The translations under genes were made by a program, and so were the position numbers. A DNA stretch of 64,000 bases from contig NZ_OY759744.1 of NCBI RefSeq assembly GCF_963662735.1, positions 1,096,153-1,160,152 of the forward strand. Reading direction: 5' to 3'. The notes under the pieces were generated by a model. The model searched no databases, had not been told where the DNA came from, and worked only from the letters and a program-made list of their open reading frames with translations. The stretch is from an uncultured Methanoregula sp. (GTDB taxonomy: Archaea; Halobacteriota; Methanomicrobia; Methanomicrobiales; Methanospirillaceae). The stretch's first letter is position 1; every line of letters starts with the position of its first letter. Below, piece by piece: positions 54,285 to 64,000 of the stretch.

Positions 54285-55739
54285 ATGATCTCATTGCTGC
54301 ATGTCGATTCCGACACAACCCTACAGACCCTTTTCAGAGAGTTTCTCACGAGTTGTGGCGAAATCTCCGTTATTTCCCTGTCCTCAGCGTACGAAGCGCT
54401 TGATCTTCTCAAGACAACCAGGTTCGATGTCATAGTATCCGAATATCATCTCCCGACAACGGACGGCCAGACGTTCCTTGAAGTTTTACGCCGGGTCAGA
54501 AAAAATTCGACTCCATTTATCTTCTTTGCAAAAAAAGCAGATCACCATGTTGTGATAAATGCCCTTAACACCGGCGCCACTTTTTATGTGCTCAAGGGTA
54601 GGGAACCAACAAAAGAGTTCGCCGTTCTCAAGCATTTCATTCACCAGGCTATCCAGCAGAAACAGCTGGAAGATGCGCTCAAAGAGCGGGAAAAACAGTA
54701 TCGCAGCGTTGTCGAGGACCAGTCCGAATTCATTATACGGTTTCTTCCGAATGGTACCCTGGTTTTTGCCAATGAAGCGTATTGCTCGTATTTTAACAAA
54801 TCACGCGATGAGATCATGGGATCGAATATTCGCAATCTCATCCCGGATTCTGACCAGGAAAAATTTTTTCGCCAGTTATCGAACCTCACCCGGGAGAATC
54901 CGGTCTGTTCCACGGACTCACGCCAGGTTATCCCGGACGGGTCCGTTTTCTGGCAGCAGTGGTGCAACCGGGCCATATTTAACGAACAGCAGCAACTCTC
55001 TGAATACCAGGCCGTGGGCCGGGATATAACTGCCCAGAAAAACGCTGAATCAGCCCTTGTGCAGGCTCACAGAAACCTCGGCGTGATGAATACAATCACC
55101 CGCCACGATATCCTCAACCAGCTCACTGCCGTATTCAACTTTCTGGAGCTCGCCAGGCATTCTAACCATGATCGGAATGTCGATGAATATCTGGGGAGGG
55201 CCCACCAGGCAGCAGAGACCATCCATGGACATATCCTCTTCACCAAGGACTACCAGGAGATTGGCAGCAATTCAGCCCAGTGGCAAAACCTGGAAGCCCT
55301 CGTGAAAAGAGCGATGGGTGGCCTTGATCTTTCAGGCATCCGGATTGAGTGTTCTCTTTCCGATCTCTGGATTCTTGCCGATCCCCTTGTCGAGAAGGTT
55401 TTTTACAACCTGGCTGAAAACACCCTCCGGCATGCCGGAGATGTATCATCAATCCGGATTTCCTGCCATGAAAATGATCTCGGTCTTATCATTGTTTACG
55501 AAGATGATGGTAACGGTATACCCGACGAAGTAAAAGAAAAGATCTTCCGCCGTGAATACTACCGGAATACCGGGCTCGGCCTGTACCTTATCCGCGAGAT
55601 CCTTGCGATCACCAAAATCCGGATACGGGAATGTGGTACACCAGGCAAAGGGGCCCGGTTTGAGATGTCTGTCCCTATAGGAAATTATGGCTTCAGGATG
55701 GACGGAAAACCTCTGGAACCCGCCTGTCCAAAGCAATGA
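54285..55739 (+). CDS. Receiver-PAS histidine kinase with altered receiver
   Basis: 484 residues. An N-terminal CheY-like receiver (1-120) has D8 and D10 and the late lysine (YVLKG), but the phospho-acceptor Asp is replaced: FDVIVSEYHLP, giving Glu at 53. A PAS domain (about 140-260) precedes the kinase core with TRHDILNQLTAVFNFLEL (His), NLAENTLRHAG, DDGNGIP and TGLGLYLIREI. Hybrid proteins of this build are common in Methanomicrobiales. The Glu may mimic a phosphorylated state or remove phosphotransfer. Confidence 0.9.
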   Translation: MISLLHVDSDTTLQTLFREFLTSCGEISVISLSSAYEALDLLKTTRFDVIVSEYHLPTTDGQTFLEVLRRVRKNSTPFIFFAKKADHHVVINALNTGATFYVLKGREPTKEFAVLKHFIHQAIQQKQLEDALKEREKQYRSVVEDQSEFIIRFLPNGTLVFANEAYCSYFNKSRDEIMGSNIRNLIPDSDQEKFFRQLSNLTRENPVCSTDSRQVIPDGSVFWQQWCNRAIFNEQQQLSEYQAVGRDITAQKNAESALVQAHRNLGVMNTITRHDILNQLTAVFNFLELARHSNHDRNVDEYLGRAHQAAETIHGHILFTKDYQEIGSNSAQWQNLEALVKRAMGGLDLSGIRIECSLSDLWILADPLVEKVFYNLAENTLRHAGDVSSIRISCHENDLGLIIVYEDDGNGIPDEVKEKIFRREYYRNTGLGLYLIREILAITKIRIRECGTPGKGARFEMSVPIGNYGFRMDGKPLEPACPKQ

Positions 55740-55748
55740 AAAATAGGA

Positions 55749-57395
55749 TTATGCTTGTACAACTGAGCTGACCGAAAGGAAAACCGGGCCGCGGACATCA
55801 ACTTTCTTCTTGTTGTCCGTGACAAACCGCATTGCATATTCTTCGATCTTCAGGTTGATATCGCTTGGGAGTTTTGCCATTTTCACCTGGACGGTGGTGC
55901 TCTTCCCGCATCGTGCCGCTTCCTCGATCCTCGCTGCTGCGAGAGCTGAGACTGCACTGAGGTAGCTGATCCCTGTTGGTATGCCTTCAGTGCGCACCTG
56001 TTTCCACTTCTCGACATCCGGAACGCCCAGAACCGAACCATCGTGAACGAAAATTTCATTTGCGCAGGCCGGACCGCAGAGTTTTGCATTGGATTCGGAC
56101 TCTTCCACGGCAACTTTTACCGTCACCCCGCCAAGGGATCCTTCCCATGCTGTAAATGAGCAGGGCCCCTGTGCAGTAGCATTTGCACTAGCGGTCTTTG
56201 CGATTGCAATGGCCAGATTCTTTCCCTCTGCTGAAGCCGGTTCCTCACGCAGATGAACGGCACGGGCAATTTCCTGGTTGCTGAGTGGACGGGAAAAGAA
56301 CTGGGGGAAGCAGAGTTGCCGGACATCATTTGCATTATAAGCGATCATAGCAAGCCGCTCTACCCCAAGACCGAGGTTCATAACCGGGACGCCGATACCA
56401 TACTCGGCAAGTGCCGATGGGGAATACATGCCAAAAGTCGCAACCTCGACCCAGCCGTGTACTGGGTGCCGGGCGTAAACCTCCGTCTGGGAGTCCGGCA
56501 TGTAGTACTTGGAGCGTTTCTCATCGGGCTGGAACCGGAAGTCAGTATACCCGAACGCTGACAGGAGAGCTTCGCTCACGGCTTTTCCTTCCTCGATGGT
56601 GACATCTTCCCCCGCCACAATACACGACGCGGAATGGTAGGTCATGAGCCGGGTCGGCCCCTCAGCCTGCTCCCTGCGGAAACAGCGGTCAACCGAGAAC
56701 ATCCGGAGCGGCATCGGGCTCTTGTCCCAGATGGAGCCGAGCGTCATGAACCAGCCGCTCGTCATATGGCTGCGGAGTGTGGATCGCGAGGACTCCGGGG
56801 TAAGTGCCCTGAATTCCGGGAAGACCGCATCGAGAATATGTACGACGAGTGCATCGTCCACACCCAGCACCTTGGAGATCTCAAAGGTCAGTTCATCCCC
56901 GTCAATTTCAGATTTTTTATATGCATGGAGGGTCTCTCTCAAGTGCTCCTCGGTCTCTTTTGTCATCGGCTTATAATGTTCCCCGGTCTGCCCGGCCGGG
57001 ACAGCATCACGATGGACGAGAGGGTTGTTATGGCTTATGAGGATCTCGTTGATCTCATCGAGATGTTTCCTCGCGATCCCGACATTCGGCCGTGGCAGGC
57101 CGCCAAGGTAAAAGACCCGGTCGAGCACCGCCATCGCTTCGGGGCCAAACTGCCGGTAGATGTCTTTCTCTTCAATGATGACCGGGTTCTCCGCCTCGTC
57201 AAAGCCAAGGGAGAGATAGGTTTCACGCAGCCGGTTAATGGTGGCAAAGATCGGGTGCGCCTGCGCCCGTTTGTACACCCGGCACGGGTAGGTATCCGCA
57301 TGTGATGCTGGGGTCAGCACTGATGGCCCATCGTGCCATGCTCCTTCGAAGTTCTCGTGTGATTTCTGTTTCCAGTCCTCGGGATTGAATCTCAT
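55749..57395 (-). CDS. sepS: O-phosphoseryl-tRNA(Cys) synthetase
   Basis: 548 residues, class II synthetase of the alpha-4 SepRS type. It charges tRNA-Cys with phosphoserine, later converted to Cys by SepCysS; this is the methanogen route. Family features include [18 protein letters not shown] at the start, [32 protein letters not shown] and [10 protein letters not shown]. The ATG overlaps the taw1 stop in ATGA fashion. SepCysS is not in the window. Confidence 0.96.
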   Translation of the reverse strand: MRFNPEDWKQKSHENFEGAWHDGPSVLTPASHADTYPCRVYKRAQAHPIFATINRLRETYLSLGFDEAENPVIIEEKDIYRQFGPEAMAVLDRVFYLGGLPRPNVGIARKHLDEINEILISHNNPLVHRDAVPAGQTGEHYKPMTKETEEHLRETLHAYKKSEIDGDELTFEISKVLGVDDALVVHILDAVFPEFRALTPESSRSTLRSHMTSGWFMTLGSIWDKSPMPLRMFSVDRCFRREQAEGPTRLMTYHSASCIVAGEDVTIEEGKAVSEALLSAFGYTDFRFQPDEKRSKYYMPDSQTEVYARHPVHGWVEVATFGMYSPSALAEYGIGVPVMNLGLGVERLAMIAYNANDVRQLCFPQFFSRPLSNQEIARAVHLREEPASAEGKNLAIAIAKTASANATAQGPCSFTAWEGSLGGVTVKVAVEESESNAKLCGPACANEIFVHDGSVLGVPDVEKWKQVRTEGIPTGISYLSAVSALAAARIEEAARCGKSTTVQVKMAKLPSDINLKIEEYAMRFVTDNKKKVDVRGPVFLSVSSVVQA

Positions 57396-58291
57396 CTTAA
57401 ACGCTCCAACACTACCACTCTGCTCAGTTCGTTCTCATCCTTGAACCGGTAATCGCACGCGCTTGCGATCTTCTCCGCAAAAGATCGCACCTCCGCATGC
57501 TCCGGCATATTTGCTCTTGCCAACCGGTTTCTACTGTATCCCAGATACATATATCCCTTTATTTCCACGAATCTTGCACCCGAATCCTGCAGGATTGCGG
57601 CATAGCGTTCCGGTGCGAAATCATTCAGCCCTTTGACCAGGGTCACCCGTACTGCAGACCTGCGGGTACCGAGCAGCCGGAGGCTTTCGTTCACCCTGTC
57701 CCAGTAATCCCCGTGCGGACGACACACAGCCATGTAAGTCTCCCGATCCGGCGCATCCAGCGAGACGTACATCTGGAACGGGTTGCAGTTCCGGAGCATA
57801 TCGGGGTTCGTTCCGTTACTGACGAGAAATGTAGTATACCCTTTGCTGTTGAACAGGTCAATGAGTTCCGGAAGCCTGGAATAGAGCGTTGGCTCCCCTG
57901 AAAGTGAGATGGCGACGTGCTTTGGGTCCAGCGCCTCCTGCCAGAGTTTTTCCGTCACGGTGTTATCGAGCACTGCATTGTAACCCGCGAGCGCCTTCTT
58001 CTGGTATTTGTGGATTCCGGCAAGAATGGTTTCCGGCGAGCACTCTTCTTCTTCCGGAGGTTCGTGCTCGAAGGATCGCCAACAGAAGAGGCAGCGCTGG
58101 TTACAGCGCAGCGTGGGCGTCATCTGGACGCAGCGGTGGCTGTCAATCCCATAGAACTGATGCTTGTAACACATCTCACCCCCCTGCAGGGCACGCTTGC
58201 ACCACATGCAGGGCTTGAGCGCTGAGGTTGATGATGGGGAAAAAAATTGATATCCCTGCCTGCGCAGGGGATCACATGGTGTGGATGGCAT
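57392..58291 (-). CDS. taw1: 4-demethylwyosine synthase (TYW1-type radical SAM)
   Basis: About 299 residues. It builds the tricyclic base of tRNA-Phe wyosine from m1G and pyruvate. Radical SAM motif [11 protein letters not shown], plus the extra cysteines upstream ([23 protein letters not shown]) for the second [4Fe-4S] cluster. SLSGEPTLY and YVSLDAP follow. The frame begins at TTG 58300, but ATG 58291 fits best. It overlaps the argS end by 20 bases. Confidence 0.94.
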   Translation of the reverse strand: MPSTPCDPLRRQGYQFFSPSSTSALKPCMWCKRALQGGEMCYKHQFYGIDSHRCVQMTPTLRCNQRCLFCWRSFEHEPPEEEECSPETILAGIHKYQKKALAGYNAVLDNTVTEKLWQEALDPKHVAISLSGEPTLYSRLPELIDLFNSKGYTTFLVSNGTNPDMLRNCNPFQMYVSLDAPDRETYMAVCRPHGDYWDRVNESLRLLGTRRSAVRVTLVKGLNDFAPERYAAILQDSGARFVEIKGYMYLGYSRNRLARANMPEHAEVRSFAEKIASACDYRFKDENELSRVVVLERLR

Positions 58292-59936
58292 CGATCCCAA
58301 GGGTCTCTAACGACTCTTTGAGCGTGTTCTGCACTGCTTTTACCAGCGTGAGGCGCCGGTTGCGGACCTGACCTTCGCCTTTCAGCACCGGCTCGTAATG
58401 GTAGAACGTGTTGAAGGTATCGGCAAGCTCCCGTGCATAGATGGCGAGGATATGCGGGCGGAGCTCGGTAACCACATTATCGATGACCCTCGGGAAGCGG
58501 GCAATCTTCTTTGCGAGAATGATTTCCTGTTCGGTCTCGAGATCGAAAGATTCCGGGAATGTTCCTGCTTTTGCCAGGATACTGCAGGCTCGCGCATGGG
58601 CGTACTGGATGTAGGGACCGCTCTGCCGCTCGAAGTCCAGGGCTTCCTTCCAGTCAAACACCGTGCTCTTTTCAGGGGAAACTTTCACGATATCATATCG
58701 TATGGCGGCAAGGCCTACCGATTGTGCGATTGACCTGCGCGTCTGCTCGTCCAGTTCCGGCCTCCGGGAGGTAACTTCGTCAAATGCCCTCTTGCGGATT
58801 TCCGTTATGAGATCGTCAGCGGAGACGAATTTGCCTGCCCGGGTACTCATCGAGCCTTCGGGAAGCGAGACGAACTCGAAGTGGACAATCTCCGGTACTT
58901 TCTCGCCCAGGAGTTTCATTGTGCACTGGAGCTGGGCCCCGATGAGCTTGTGATCGGCACCGAGAACATCGATGACCCGGTCGAAGTTTGCCCCTTTCCA
59001 TGCATGGAATGCGAGGTCCCGTGCTGCATAGACGGACGTGCCATCGCTCCTGCGAAGGACGTACTTGTTCTCGAACCCGAATTCCGAGAGATCGAGATAG
59101 AGTGTTTCCTCTTCGTGTGCCTGGGGGATTCTCTTGAGCTTGTTGATGATTCGCTCCGTGTTCCCGTTGCGGATGAAGTCGCTTTCCCAGACGAACCGGT
59201 CGTGGGCCACGTTGAGATCCTTCATCGTGACTTTGAAGCCATCGAGGCAGCGGGCTACCTCCCCGCGGAACTTCTTCACGGTTGCTGGATCTCCGTTCTC
59301 AACGAGTTGCATTAACGTGTTGACCTGCTGGGTGATCCCCTCGTCCTTTGCGATCTCACGGTTTGCTGCAATGTATATCCTGGCGATGTGGGCATCCTCT
59401 TTCTCGCCATCGAGCGGCTTGTTGTCGAGGTTATCGAACCCCCAGACCACAATAGCTATCTGTCGGCCCATGTCGTTGACGTAGTACTGGACCTCAAGAG
59501 GATAGCCGGCTTTTCTGAAGGCCCTGGCAAGCGTGTCACCGATGATCGAATTCCGGATATGTCCTACATGGAGGGGACCATTCGGGTTTGCGCTGGTGTG
59601 TTCGAGAACAACCCGCGTGGGTTTCTTTGGAAGATTACCGTAACCGGGCTGTACAGCAGCCTTCAGCACTTCGCTGACATAGGCTTTCCCAAAAATAAAA
59701 TTGATATACGGTCCTTTTGCTTCGATAGTGATCCCGGCAAGATCGGGGCGCTTCGCGAGATCCGCGGTTAGTTCCTGCGCAATTTTTACCGGTGCCTGCT
59801 TCTTCTCTTTGGCGAGGGCAAAGGCAATGGTGGATGCGAGGTCGGCATGTTCGCCGCCGTCTACGAGTTGTGCGTCCGGCGCACTGGTTACTTCCTTTAT
59901 GGCGTTTCCGATTATCGCGTACATATCGTGCAGCAT
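58272..59936 (-). CDS. argS: Arginyl-tRNA synthetase
   Basis: 554 residues, class I synthetase. HIGH-type motif HVGHIRNSIIGD preceded by ANPNGP, the KMSK-region variant EGSMSTRAGKF, and the C-terminal DALR anticodon domain with FNTFYHYEPV. The N-terminal Add1 domain is short. The ATG overlaps the prf1 stop by one base (TGATG). Confidence 0.96.
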   Translation of the reverse strand: MLHDMYAIIGNAIKEVTSAPDAQLVDGGEHADLASTIAFALAKEKKQAPVKIAQELTADLAKRPDLAGITIEAKGPYINFIFGKAYVSEVLKAAVQPGYGNLPKKPTRVVLEHTSANPNGPLHVGHIRNSIIGDTLARAFRKAGYPLEVQYYVNDMGRQIAIVVWGFDNLDNKPLDGEKEDAHIARIYIAANREIAKDEGITQQVNTLMQLVENGDPATVKKFRGEVARCLDGFKVTMKDLNVAHDRFVWESDFIRNGNTERIINKLKRIPQAHEEETLYLDLSEFGFENKYVLRRSDGTSVYAARDLAFHAWKGANFDRVIDVLGADHKLIGAQLQCTMKLLGEKVPEIVHFEFVSLPEGSMSTRAGKFVSADDLITEIRKRAFDEVTSRRPELDEQTRRSIAQSVGLAAIRYDIVKVSPEKSTVFDWKEALDFERQSGPYIQYAHARACSILAKAGTFPESFDLETEQEIILAKKIARFPRVIDNVVTELRPHILAIYARELADTFNTFYHYEPVLKGEGQVRNRRLTLVKAVQNTLKESLETLGIDAIHTM

Positions 59937-61210
59937 CAGTATCCCGTCCTGTAGCGAAGAATTGCGGCTATTCCGCCGAATGCGGTAAAGAGAATCGATC
60001 CCTCTTCAAAATCATCTGAGATGATTTCGACCTTGGAATTGCTCTGGTCGGCAAGTTTTGTCAGTTCATCGACAATATCGATCTCTTCCTCGAGAATGAG
60101 CGGTGCCGAGCACTTCGGACAATTGCCAAGCGGAATATCCGATAACGTCTTGCCCGGCTCGATACTGATTGTTTTCTCGGTCGTGTAGTCGCAGCTCTGA
60201 CACTTGATTTTCAACCGGGATTTCCGCAGGTTTGACGAGAGGAGGAGGGTATCAACTGCACCGATCCCAAGATTATGGCGGATGCTCTCCTCTCCATATG
60301 CTGCAAGACCGTCGTCCTTGACCAGTTCTTTCAAGAACCGGTCCATGAATGCCTTCTCCTTGATGACGGTCATGCCCTTAAGAGCATCCTTTGCTGCATC
60401 AACAAGTTCCGAGAGCCCGTCCTCATTGGTGTACGCAACATCGAAAAGCCCGATGATCCGCTTCTGGACCTCATGGTGGAGATAATTCCCCTTTTCGAAC
60501 TCCTCTTTTGTCGGGCTCGGCCCTCCAATAAGAACGCCTTTGAACCGCTCGAAAAAATCCTTCTCGGCAAGGTAGATTGCACTTGACCGCTCACCTATCT
60601 TGGTGTAGAATTCGTCAATGGCGATCTCACGCAGACGCCCGAACCGGGCTGCTGACTGACCTCCTTTGCGCATCTTGCCCGGTACTGTTGAATTCGCCCC
60701 GCCCATCGGTTCAATCCGGTTACCGCGCAGGAATCCCCAGTATGCTTCACGCTTGTCGAGAACGAGCAGACCGTACACGTACTTTTCCTCGAGCATCTGG
60801 AGAAGCGGCTCGAGCTCGAAGTTCGAACTGCACCGGTACATGTAGAGGTTGAGGGGTTCCGGTGGCTCGATGATAGTGCACTGGAGATCGGTCCGGTCAC
60901 CGAACGTTTTCACCGTCCCACAGAAGACTGCAAGTCCGCTGGCCGGGGGACGTTTATAGTATTTCAGTCGTGAGAGGATGGAGGAGATGGCACTCTGGAC
61001 ATTGGTCTTCGTCTGCTTACTCTTGATATTGGCGCACTGCCCGAACTCATCCTTGAGCTGGTTCGTCACATCGTAGATCTGCTTGTCGGGCGGGATATAG
61101 AGCGTAATGAGCTCTGTCCCGTCTCCCTGTTGTGACTTGAGCTTCTCCAGGACTTTCCTGAATTCATAGCGCTTGCGCGCGTCATCCATCTCCACTGCTT
61201 CTTCTGTCAT
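59936..61210 (-). CDS. prf1: Peptide chain release factor aRF1
   Basis: 424 residues, eRF1 family. Stop-codon recognition motif NIKS (61-64) and YRCSSNF (YxCxxxF), peptidyl-hydrolysis GGQ in GKMRKGGQSAARFGRL, and a C-terminal domain with a zinc-ribbon-like insert (KCQSCDY, GNCPKCSAPL). An alternative start is ATG 61189 (MDDARKRYEF). It heads the prf1-argS-taw1-sepS array, each gene overlapping the next. Confidence 0.96.
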   Translation of the reverse strand: MTEEAVEMDDARKRYEFRKVLEKLKSQQGDGTELITLYIPPDKQIYDVTNQLKDEFGQCANIKSKQTKTNVQSAISSILSRLKYYKRPPASGLAVFCGTVKTFGDRTDLQCTIIEPPEPLNLYMYRCSSNFELEPLLQMLEEKYVYGLLVLDKREAYWGFLRGNRIEPMGGANSTVPGKMRKGGQSAARFGRLREIAIDEFYTKIGERSSAIYLAEKDFFERFKGVLIGGPSPTKEEFEKGNYLHHEVQKRIIGLFDVAYTNEDGLSELVDAAKDALKGMTVIKEKAFMDRFLKELVKDDGLAAYGEESIRHNLGIGAVDTLLLSSNLRKSRLKIKCQSCDYTTEKTISIEPGKTLSDIPLGNCPKCSAPLILEEEIDIVDELTKLADQSNSKVEIISDDFEEGSILFTAFGGIAAILRYRTGY

Positions 61211-61245
61211 TGCCGGATGTCAACCTCTCTAAAGCTATTACCTAT

Positions 61246-62145
61246 TCACCCGCGTGGGGCATAAATTTGCGCCCATTGCAAGAGGATCTGCCGGTCCACA
61301 TCAGGATTTATACCGTGATCCCCGGAAAATACGAGGAATGTCTTTGGTTCATCTGCCTTGGTGAAGAACTCTTTTCCGCTCTCGAACGGGATGATGGGAT
61401 CCTTCTCTGCATGGAAGATCCAGACCGGGCGCGGCGAGATCCTGCTCAGATAAGTACTTGGTTCGAGCGAGGTGGCGAATCGTATTGGGTCCCCCGTATA
61501 TCCCTGCTGGGCCAGCGAATCGCGGACACCCCAGTCAGATGTTGAGATCCCCACGTACCCGGCAAATGCCGGATCCACTCCTGATGCAACTGCCGCGTAC
61601 CGGCCACCGTTACTCGATCCTACTGCATACACCGGAACATTGTACCTGGCAGAAAGCATCTTCTCAACCGAGATAAGATCGCAGATACTCAGGTAATACT
61701 GCGGCATCTCACCCTTCTCGAACCGGGAATAGTCCTGCTGGACCAGCTGCTGGCCGAACGGAATGCCCGAGGTCTCACCGCCATTCCCCCGGGTATCAAC
61801 GAAGAGGAATGCGTATCCTGCTGAAGCATACCGGACCATCCGCTCTTCATGCCCGGCGAGTTTTTCACCTGCTCCCGGAGCATACACAATGGCTGCTTTC
61901 GGCTGTTTTGGCGCGGCGAGATACATGACCACATCGCCATTTTCGGTGTGCATTACGATTCGTGACTTGGTATAGGTCTCGTTGGAAACAAGGACTTCCT
62001 CGCTTGTGGTAACCGGTATACATGTCAGGGACAGGACACCGGTTGCATCAACCGTGTACGAGGATTTCTTTTCCGCTGTCCCGGTACAACCGGCCATAAT
62101 TGCAGATAGGATGAGCAGACCCGCAAAAAGAAGTGCCACACGCAT
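61246..62145 (-). CDS. Alpha/beta-hydrolase lipoprotein
   Basis: About 299 residues. A signal with lipobox-like LSAIMAGC makes it a probable membrane-attached lipoprotein. The alpha/beta-hydrolase core has VYAPGAGEKLAGHEERM, FVDTRGNGGETSG, nucleophile elbow AVGSSNGGRYAAV (Ser), Asp in FHAEKDPIIPFESG and His in VFSGDHGIN. An esterase or peptidase at the cell surface is likely. GTG at 62154 overlaps the Nudix stop; ATG 62145 is chosen. Confidence 0.85.
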   Translation of the reverse strand: MRVALLFAGLLILSAIMAGCTGTAEKKSSYTVDATGVLSLTCIPVTTSEEVLVSNETYTKSRIVMHTENGDVVMYLAAPKQPKAAIVYAPGAGEKLAGHEERMVRYASAGYAFLFVDTRGNGGETSGIPFGQQLVQQDYSRFEKGEMPQYYLSICDLISVEKMLSARYNVPVYAVGSSNGGRYAAVASGVDPAFAGYVGISTSDWGVRDSLAQQGYTGDPIRFATSLEPSTYLSRISPRPVWIFHAEKDPIIPFESGKEFFTKADEPKTFLVFSGDHGINPDVDRQILLQWAQIYAPRG

Positions 62146-62147
62146 GA

Positions 62148-62645
62148 TCAGCACCCGAGACAGCGCTGGATCAGGCAGATGGTTTTCCCGTCGATGATCG
62201 CGCCATCGCGGACCATGGCGGAGAGATCTTTTGTCGGGACCTCAATGACCTCGATAACCTCATCCTCATCTTTCTCGTATTCCTGTGAAGGGGTAAGATC
62301 GCGGGCTTCGAAGAGAAAGATCTTCTCGTCCGTGAACCCGGGTGTTGTATAGATGAATCCTTTTGGAACAATCGTCCCTGCAGCAAAGCCGGTCTCTTCA
62401 ATCAGTTCCCGGCCGGCGGTCTGGAGCGGTTCCTCGCCAGCCTCCATAGTACCCGCCGGCGCTTCCAGGATATACTGGTCGATGGCATAGCGGTACTGGC
62501 GCAGCAGGGTGCACCGCTCGCCGCTGATGGGAAGGATCGCCACTGCGTTACTCGGGTGAACGATCACTTTTTCCCGCTCCGCTCCCGTAGGGAGTCGTAT
62601 CGTGCGCGTCTCGATCCAGAGTTTTCTTCCGCGAAAGATCTCCAT
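62148..62645 (-). CDS. Nudix hydrolase, ADP-ribose pyrophosphatase-like
   Basis: 165 residues. Nudix box GTMEAGEEPLQTAGRELIEE followed by TGF (Gly, Glu and REXXEE positions intact), with APAG immediately before it, as in ADP-ribose/ADP-sugar pyrophosphatases. It is followed by the lipoprotein gene and begins at the queC stop (adjacent, no spacing), so it may belong to the queDEC transcript. Confidence 0.92.
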   Translation of the reverse strand: MEIFRGRKLWIETRTIRLPTGAEREKVIVHPSNAVAILPISGERCTLLRQYRYAIDQYILEAPAGTMEAGEEPLQTAGRELIEETGFAAGTIVPKGFIYTTPGFTDEKIFLFEARDLTPSQEYEKDEDEVIEVIEVPTKDLSAMVRDGAIIDGKTICLIQRCLGC

Positions 62646-63314
62646 TTACTCCTCGTACTCAATGGGATCCGGTTTCCCGATCGCAGCAAAGGCTTCCTGT
62701 CTGAAATGGCACGAACCGCAGGTGCCGCAGGCTTTCCCTTCGTTCCGGTAGCAGGACCAAGTATCTTCGTAGGGTACACCAAGTTTCATGCCTTCGCGCA
62801 GGATATCGGTCTTGGTCATGCTGATGAATGGCGTGAACAGGGTAATCTTTGTGGAGTCCTTGGTGCCAAGGTCGATCACTTTCTGGAAAGCCTCGATGAA
62901 TGCCGGGCGACAGTCGGGATACCCGCTGTAGTCCAGCGACTGGACCCCGATAAATATGGCATCGGCACCTTTTGCCTCTGCAAAACTGGTTGCAATCGAG
63001 AGCAGGTTGGCATTCCGGAACGGGACGTAGGTATTGGGTATATGCGCCCGGGCAGGATCAAACTCTTCGACTGCGATAGTCTTATCGGTAAGGCTGCTTG
63101 CCCCAAAACGGGTAAAATACCCGACATCCAGTTCGAGGAACTCCCGGGCATCGAGCAGACCGGCGATTTTCTTCGCACATGCCAGTTCCTTGCTCTCTGT
63201 TCTCTGTCCGTAATTCAGGTGAAGGGCTAGGATATCGTACCCTTTGCTTTTGGCCACGTACGCGAGGGTGGACGAATCCATCCCTCCTGAAAGTAAACAT
63301 ACGGCTTTCATCAT
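62646..63314 (-). CDS. queC: 7-cyano-7-deazaguanine synthase
   Basis: 222 residues. The PP-loop is [11 protein letters not shown] and the C-terminal zinc cysteines are in [17 protein letters not shown]. QueC converts carboxydeazaguanine to preQ0, which archaea use for archaeosine at tRNA position 15. The frame is open to 63584, but ATG 63314 begins [11 protein letters not shown] and overlaps the queE stop (ATGA). Confidence 0.95.
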   Translation of the reverse strand: MMKAVCLLSGGMDSSTLAYVAKSKGYDILALHLNYGQRTESKELACAKKIAGLLDAREFLELDVGYFTRFGASSLTDKTIAVEEFDPARAHIPNTYVPFRNANLLSIATSFAEAKGADAIFIGVQSLDYSGYPDCRPAFIEAFQKVIDLGTKDSTKITLFTPFISMTKTDILREGMKLGVPYEDTWSCYRNEGKACGTCGSCHFRQEAFAAIGKPDPIEYEE

Positions 63315-63919
63315 TTTACCCCGATAATCTTGTGTAACTGCAACTGGAATCGCACCGGCAGGTTGTTGACCAGAATGAACCTGGTGATGGGTGTGTAATC
63401 TGAACCAGAGACCGGGGAGAAAAAAATCTCCCCGGCAATCCGGTGCGTATCCATGATTTCCTGCGCATAACGGCAGTCTGCCTCGTCGTGCACGACAAAC
63501 TTCACGCTGTCCTGTGGTCGGATCTTTTCGAGCAGGGCAAGGTTGCTTTGCTCTCCTGATGACGGGCACTTCACATCCATGCATATCGCTGCATACTGCT
63601 GGAGCTTCCCAAAATCGACAGTACCGTTGGTCTCGATATCGATCAGGGTCCCCCTACGGGAAAGTGAAGCAAGCAGATGCTCCAGGTCATCGGCCTGCAG
63701 GAGCGGTTCTCCCCCCGTAATGCAGACATAGGGCGGGTTGATCCGCCAGACCTGTTCGAGCACGGAATCGAGGCTCATCTCCATGCCACCGCTTTGTGAC
63801 TCCGGTGTATCGCACCAGCGGCATTTGAGGTTGCATCCGGCAAGCCGGATGAAGAGGCAGGGTTTACCCTGGTTCTTTCCCTCCCCCTGGAGGCTCTTGA
63901 AAATATCCGCGATCTTCAT
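63311..63919 (-). CDS. queE: 7-carboxy-7-deazaguanine synthase
   Basis: 202 residues, radical SAM. The motif is [16 protein letters not shown] (CxxxCxxC with 2-residue last spacing as in QueE), preceded by [18 protein letters not shown], and followed by TGGEPLLQ. It makes carboxydeazaguanine from carboxytetrahydropterin. The ATG overlaps the queD stop by four bases and its stop overlaps queC. Confidence 0.95.
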   Translation of the reverse strand: MKIADIFKSLQGEGKNQGKPCLFIRLAGCNLKCRWCDTPESQSGGMEMSLDSVLEQVWRINPPYVCITGGEPLLQADDLEHLLASLSRRGTLIDIETNGTVDFGKLQQYAAICMDVKCPSSGEQSNLALLEKIRPQDSVKFVVHDEADCRYAQEIMDTHRIAGEIFFSPVSGSDYTPITRFILVNNLPVRFQLQLHKIIGVK

Positions 63920-64000
63920 TCTTTAAGCTCAGCGCACGATGTTGGTGATTCCCAGACTCGGATTTTCGGTATGGTTGCTTTTATTCCCATCTCCCGGCAG
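63916..64000 (-). CDS. queD: 6-carboxytetrahydropterin synthase, C-terminal fragment
   Basis: Only the last 27 codons are in the window. They read to [16 protein letters not shown] and a TGA, matching the QueD/6-pyruvoyl-tetrahydropterin-synthase ending (V-x-V-W-E-T/S-P-x-x-x-A-x-Y). With queE and queC this completes the archaeosine precursor operon in order D-E-C. The 5' part lies off the right edge. Confidence 0.75.
   Translation of the reverse strand, partial: CREMGIKATIPKIRVWESPTSCAELKE

Noticed and set aside
1..64000. CRISPR arrays, insertion sequences, integrases or prophage genes
   Set aside because: No regularly spaced direct-repeat array, transposase or integrase motif was found in either strand. 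The G/C palindromes at 18785-19060 have degenerate units and too few copies for CRISPR.

Overview
This window reads as chromosomal DNA from a hydrogenotrophic methanogenic archaeon of the order Methanomicrobiales (a Methanoregula- or Methanospirillum-like lineage). The signs are archaeal information-processing genes (aIF2gamma, Rpo7/RpoE, Spt4, S24e, S27ae, L40e, aRF1, a Kae1-Bud32 fusion), a Sep-tRNA synthetase, a coenzyme F390 synthetase-type ligase, an archaeal phosphoribulokinase, AglB, archaellin-like proteins with the 'TGLE' leader of this order, queD/E/C for archaeosine, TATA-box promoters and several leaderless starts. No methanogenesis operon lies in the window, so the assignment rests on these accessory markers. 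Genes are dense and mostly on the minus strand.

Layout. (1) 1-4039: tryptophan operon trpE-G-D-C-F, running off the left edge, with a TGTACA motif overlapping its TATA box. (2) 4391-11667: membrane and small Cys-rich proteins, an AF1420/Mhun_1560-type radical SAM enzyme divergent from an F390 synthetase, two archaellin-like proteins, a strongly promoted 71-residue tandem-repeat protein and a transglutaminase-like protein. (3) 11723-14446: a secreted 5'-nucleotidase and an MBL-fold hydrolase, convergent. (4) 14531-18557: an operon kaiC-kaiB-kaiB2-PAS/PAS histidine kinase, a complete-looking Kai oscillator or timer module with a dedicated sensor kinase, preceded by repeated operator-like sequences and a cluster of G/C-tract palindromes. 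(5) 19152-24768: TMEM175-like channel, DUF362 protein, tRNA-Val and tRNA-Gly, HtpX and several poorly characterised proteins.

(6) 24987-30876: translation, transcription and KEOPS cluster. (7) 31646-41475: an N-glycosylation block with AglB, a glycosyltransferase, a sugar acetyltransferase, GlmS, two GlmU-type nucleotidylyltransferases and GlmM, which together make UDP-GlcNAc-type precursors and transfer glycans to protein. (8) 41560-45279: sufC-sufB, protein-isoaspartate methyltransferase, a cyclase-family hydrolase and a DUF364-like protein in one tight array. (9) 45403-54188: orphan DNA methyltransferase, transglutaminase-like surface protein, HAD phosphatase, class I amidotransferase, an MrfB/MrfA-like exonuclease-helicase pair, an XRE regulator with a DUF2178-type membrane protein and paired operators, and phosphoribulokinase. 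(10) 54285-64000: receiver-PAS kinase, SepRS, Taw1, ArgRS, aRF1, a lipoprotein hydrolase, Nudix, and queC/queE/queD (queD truncated by the right edge).

The strongest candidate for an under-described system is the Kai operon. The MrfAB repair pair and the radical SAM/small Cys-protein neighbourhood follow. Family assignments come from reading motifs, not from database searches.
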